NCBI GenBank assembly: GCA_046262635.1 | Contig: JBHEMK010000057.1 | Span: 1-10,787, forward strand | Direction: 5' to 3' | From: JBHEMK01 sp046262635 | Lineage (GTDB): Bacteria > Actinomycetota > Thermoleophilia > Gaiellales > Gaiellaceae | DNA: 10,787 nucleotides | In this document: piece after piece, positions 9,162 through 10,787 of the stretch | Layout: the number at the start of each line of letters is the position of its first letter | Numbering within the stretch: the first letter of the stretch is position 1 | Program-made: the position numbers and the translations under genes | Notes under the pieces: model-generated | Seen by the model: only the letters and a program-made list of their open reading frames with translations | Database searches by the model: none | Told to the model about the DNA's origin: nothing

Positions 9162-9853
9162 GCGAAGATTTCCGCGACTACCAGCCGGTCCAGCCGCGCG
9201 GCGGCGTCGACTGGCGCGGGATCTTCCGCCGGATCTGGGCGCCGATCGCCTTCCTTGGCGGCCTCGCGGTCAAGTTCGGCTTCGTCTTCGTCAAGTTCTT
9301 CGGGCTCTTCCTCTCGATCGGGGCCTACGCGCTGCTCGGCGGCTGGCAGTGGGGAATCGGCCTGGTGGTGCTGATCCTGATCCACGAGCTCGGCCACGCC
9401 GCGGAGGCCCGGCGACAGGGACTCGAGGTCTCGGCGCCGACCTTCATCCCCTTCATCGGCGCCTACGTGACGATCAAGCATGCCGGCCTGCCGCCGCTGC
9501 GCAGCGCGCTGATCGCCCTCGCCGGCCCGTTCGCCGGCGGCCTCTCGGCGCTCGCCTGCTGGGGGATCGCCGCGGCGCACGACTCGCGCCTCTTCTACAC
9601 GCTTGCCTACACCGGCTTCTTCCTCAACCTCTTCAACCTGATCCCCGTGGGCTTCCTCGACGGCGGCGCGGTGGCGCGTGCGGCGACTGAAGCGTGGCGG
9701 ATGCCGGTCGTCCAGTTCGAGGGCGGCGTGCCGATGCGAGCGCTGCAGCCCGACCGGTCGCGCGCGCTCGTGATCGCCGTCCTTTACCTGGCGATCGTGA
9801 TCGCGCTCGTCTACGGGATGGTGCAGACCCACGTGCCGCAACACCGGCTGTGA
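9158..9853 (+). CDS. Small site-2-protease-like membrane metalloprotease (peptidase family M50)
   Basis: This 231-residue polytopic membrane protein has the zinc motif HELGH at residues 76-80 inside a hydrophobic segment (VVLILIHELGHAAEA). The second M50 motif is NLFNLIPVGFLDGG, with D168 as the expected third zinc ligand. Between them lie AGPFAGG (about 117-123) and a further helix. Hydrophobic stretches are near residues 28-62, 66-82, 110-134, 145-166 and 208-225. No PDZ domain is present, so it is a minimal form. A basic, proline-containing 25-residue cytoplasmic-looking lead precedes the first helix. Family members cut substrates within or near the membrane; the target here is unknown. 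Start choice rests on the AGGAAGGGG site and the ATGA overlap with the upstream gene; ATG 9140 would add six residues. The stop overlaps the next start (GTGA). All catalytic residues are present, so activity is plausible. Confidence 0.9.
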   Translation: MSEDFRDYQPVQPRGGVDWRGIFRRIWAPIAFLGGLAVKFGFVFVKFFGLFLSIGAYALLGGWQWGIGLVVLILIHELGHAAEARRQGLEVSAPTFIPFIGAYVTIKHAGLPPLRSALIALAGPFAGGLSALACWGIAAAHDSRLFYTLAYTGFFLNLFNLIPVGFLDGGAVARAATEAWRMPVVQFEGGVPMRALQPDRSRALVIAVLYLAIVIALVYGMVQTHVPQHRL

Positions 9854-10551
9854 CCGACGACCGGCAGATACTCGCCTCGCCGAGCGTCGACCTCCGCGCC
9901 CACACCGCGTCGATCGCCGCGGAGTTCCACGAGGGCTTCCTGGCCGTGGAGAGGATCGACCGCCCGGCAGTCACGATCTTCGGCTCGGCTCGGATCGGCG
10001 AGGAGCATCCGGCCTACCGGCAGGCCCGCGAGACCGGCCGGCGCTTCGCCGAGGCGGGCTGGGCCGTCGTCACCGGCGGCGGCGGCGGCGTGATGGAGGC
10101 GGCAAACCGCGGCGCGAAGGACGGAGGCGGCCTCTCGGTCGGCTTCAACATCGAGCTGCCGCACGAGCAGAAGGCGAACGACTACCTGGACATCGCGATG
10201 ACCTTCCGCCACTTCTACGCGCGCAAGACGATGTTCGTGAAGGCGGCCGAGGGCTTCGTCATCTTCCCCGGTGGCTTCGGCACGCTCGACGAGCTCTTCG
10301 AGTCGCTGACCCTGATGCAGACCGGCAAGGTCCTCCACTTCCCCTGCGTGCTCTTCGACGAGGAGTACTGGAGCGAGCTCCTAGCCTGGTTCCACCGAGG
10401 GCCCCTGGCCGCCGGGATGATCTCGCGGGACGACGAGCGCCTCCTCCTCGTCACAGACGACCCGCAGAAGGCGGTCGAGCTCGTCGTCGAAGCTTCCGCA
10501 CGCCCCCGCCCCGGCCCGGTCCCCGCGCCGGCCAAGGAGGACGCGCAGTAA
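9850..10551 (+). CDS. LOG family protein (TIGR00730 type), probable nucleoside-5'-monophosphate phosphoribohydrolase
   Basis: This 233-residue cytoplasmic protein has a Rossmann-like fold of the lysine-decarboxylase-like (LOG) family. It is usually misnamed as a decarboxylase; characterised members split the base from cytokinin riboside monophosphates or other nucleoside monophosphates. The fold starts with VTIFGSAR (about residue 40). The glycine loop VTGGGGGVMEAANRGA (from about residue 74) and the family signature PGGFGTLDE (140-148) follow, the latter containing the catalytic-type glutamate E148. FYARKTMFVK carries the conserved arginine. The glycine loop reads GGGGG where I recall GGGPG as the common form, a small variation. 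The N-terminal 35 residues and the alanine/proline-rich tail are variable. The GTG start overlaps the protease stop by 4 bases; no ribosome site is seen. The substrate, and any link to the protease or to molybdopterin synthase, are not known. Confidence 0.9.
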   Translation: MTDDRQILASPSVDLRAHTASIAAEFHEGFLAVERIDRPAVTIFGSARIGEEHPAYRQARETGRRFAEAGWAVVTGGGGGVMEAANRGAKDGGGLSVGFNIELPHEQKANDYLDIAMTFRHFYARKTMFVKAAEGFVIFPGGFGTLDELFESLTLMQTGKVLHFPCVLFDEEYWSELLAWFHRGPLAAGMISRDDERLLLVTDDPQKAVELVVEASARPRPGPVPAPAKEDAQ

Positions 10552-10787
10552 AGCGGCTCAGGCGGCGGCACCCGTCGGGGTGGCGGTGTCGCATCGCGGC
10601 CGTGATCGGCCGACCGGGACCTCCTGGCTCGGGATCGGGTCGCGCCCGTGCTCCCAGACCGTGCGGGAGCAGTCACGTCCGAAGGACCGTGCTCGCCCGA
10701 CCGGGACGGCTCCCACCGGGCCGGCGGGCGGCGTCCGAGTCGAGCGCCGGGCTGATCCGAGGCGCGGCCAGTGCTGCCGCGTGCTCC
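10552..10787. other. Unassigned tail with tandem hairpins and a possible gene end on the minus strand
   Basis: No confident gene lies in the last 236 bases. Hairpins seen: 10569-10582 (CACCC stem, GTCG loop), 10597-10612 (CGGCC stem), 10649-10671 and 10674-10691. A 10-base direct repeat CGACCGGGAC occurs at 10611-10620 and 10698-10707. On the minus strand a frame enters from the right edge and ends at a TGA whose complement is 10673-10675 (38 codons visible). Its codons look only mildly coding-like and no family is recognised, so it is not called as a gene. Confidence 0.5.
10649..10691. other. Tandem hairpins, possible transcription end region
   Basis: The first stem pairs TGCTCCC (10649-10655) with GGGAGCA (10665-10671) around a 9-base loop. 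The second pairs CACGTCC (10674-10680) with GGACCGTG (10684-10691), with one bulged base and a GAA loop. They lie about 100 bases after the LOG-family stop. Neither is followed by a T tract, so a terminator role is only suggested by position; GC-rich actinobacteria often lack clear T tracts. Confidence 0.35.

Overview
The window is very GC-rich, gene-dense DNA with strong G/C preference at third codon positions, frequent GTG starts and every recognised gene on the + strand. This suits a high-GC actinobacterium. A deep lineage such as Thermoleophilia is a guess from overall style, not something the sequence proves. No mobile element, tRNA, rRNA or CRISPR array was recognised.

Region 1 (1-8022) is a six-gene cluster whose junctions all overlap by 4 bases (GTGA) or 1 base (TGATG). 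It encodes the 3' end of a family-5 extracellular solute-binding protein, two DppB/DppC-type permeases, two DppD/DppF-type ATPases, and then the two subunits of a HyuA/HyuB enzyme (hydantoinase / 5-oxoprolinase / acetone carboxylase superfamily). The simplest reading is one transcription unit that imports a small amide-like or peptide-like compound and then processes it with an ATP-dependent HyuAB enzyme in the cytoplasm. The substrate cannot be read from the sequence.

Region 2 (8023-8528) is the only large gap, about 0.5 kb. It has no recognisable gene but holds several GC-rich hairpins, plus one weak ORF whose stop overlaps the next start. It probably separates two transcription units and may hold the promoter or a structured leader of the second.

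Region 3 (8529-10551) is a second overlapping set: a single-chain molybdopterin synthase (MoaD fused to MoaE), a small M50-type membrane metalloprotease, and a LOG/TIGR00730-family protein. The MoaD tail Gly-Gly is buried inside the fusion, so it must be cut to work in the classical way. The next gene, overlapping by 4 bases, encodes a protease, which raises a testable but speculative link.

Region 4 (10552-10787) has no confident gene. It holds tandem hairpins about 100 bases past the last stop and a possible minus-strand reading frame entering from the right edge.
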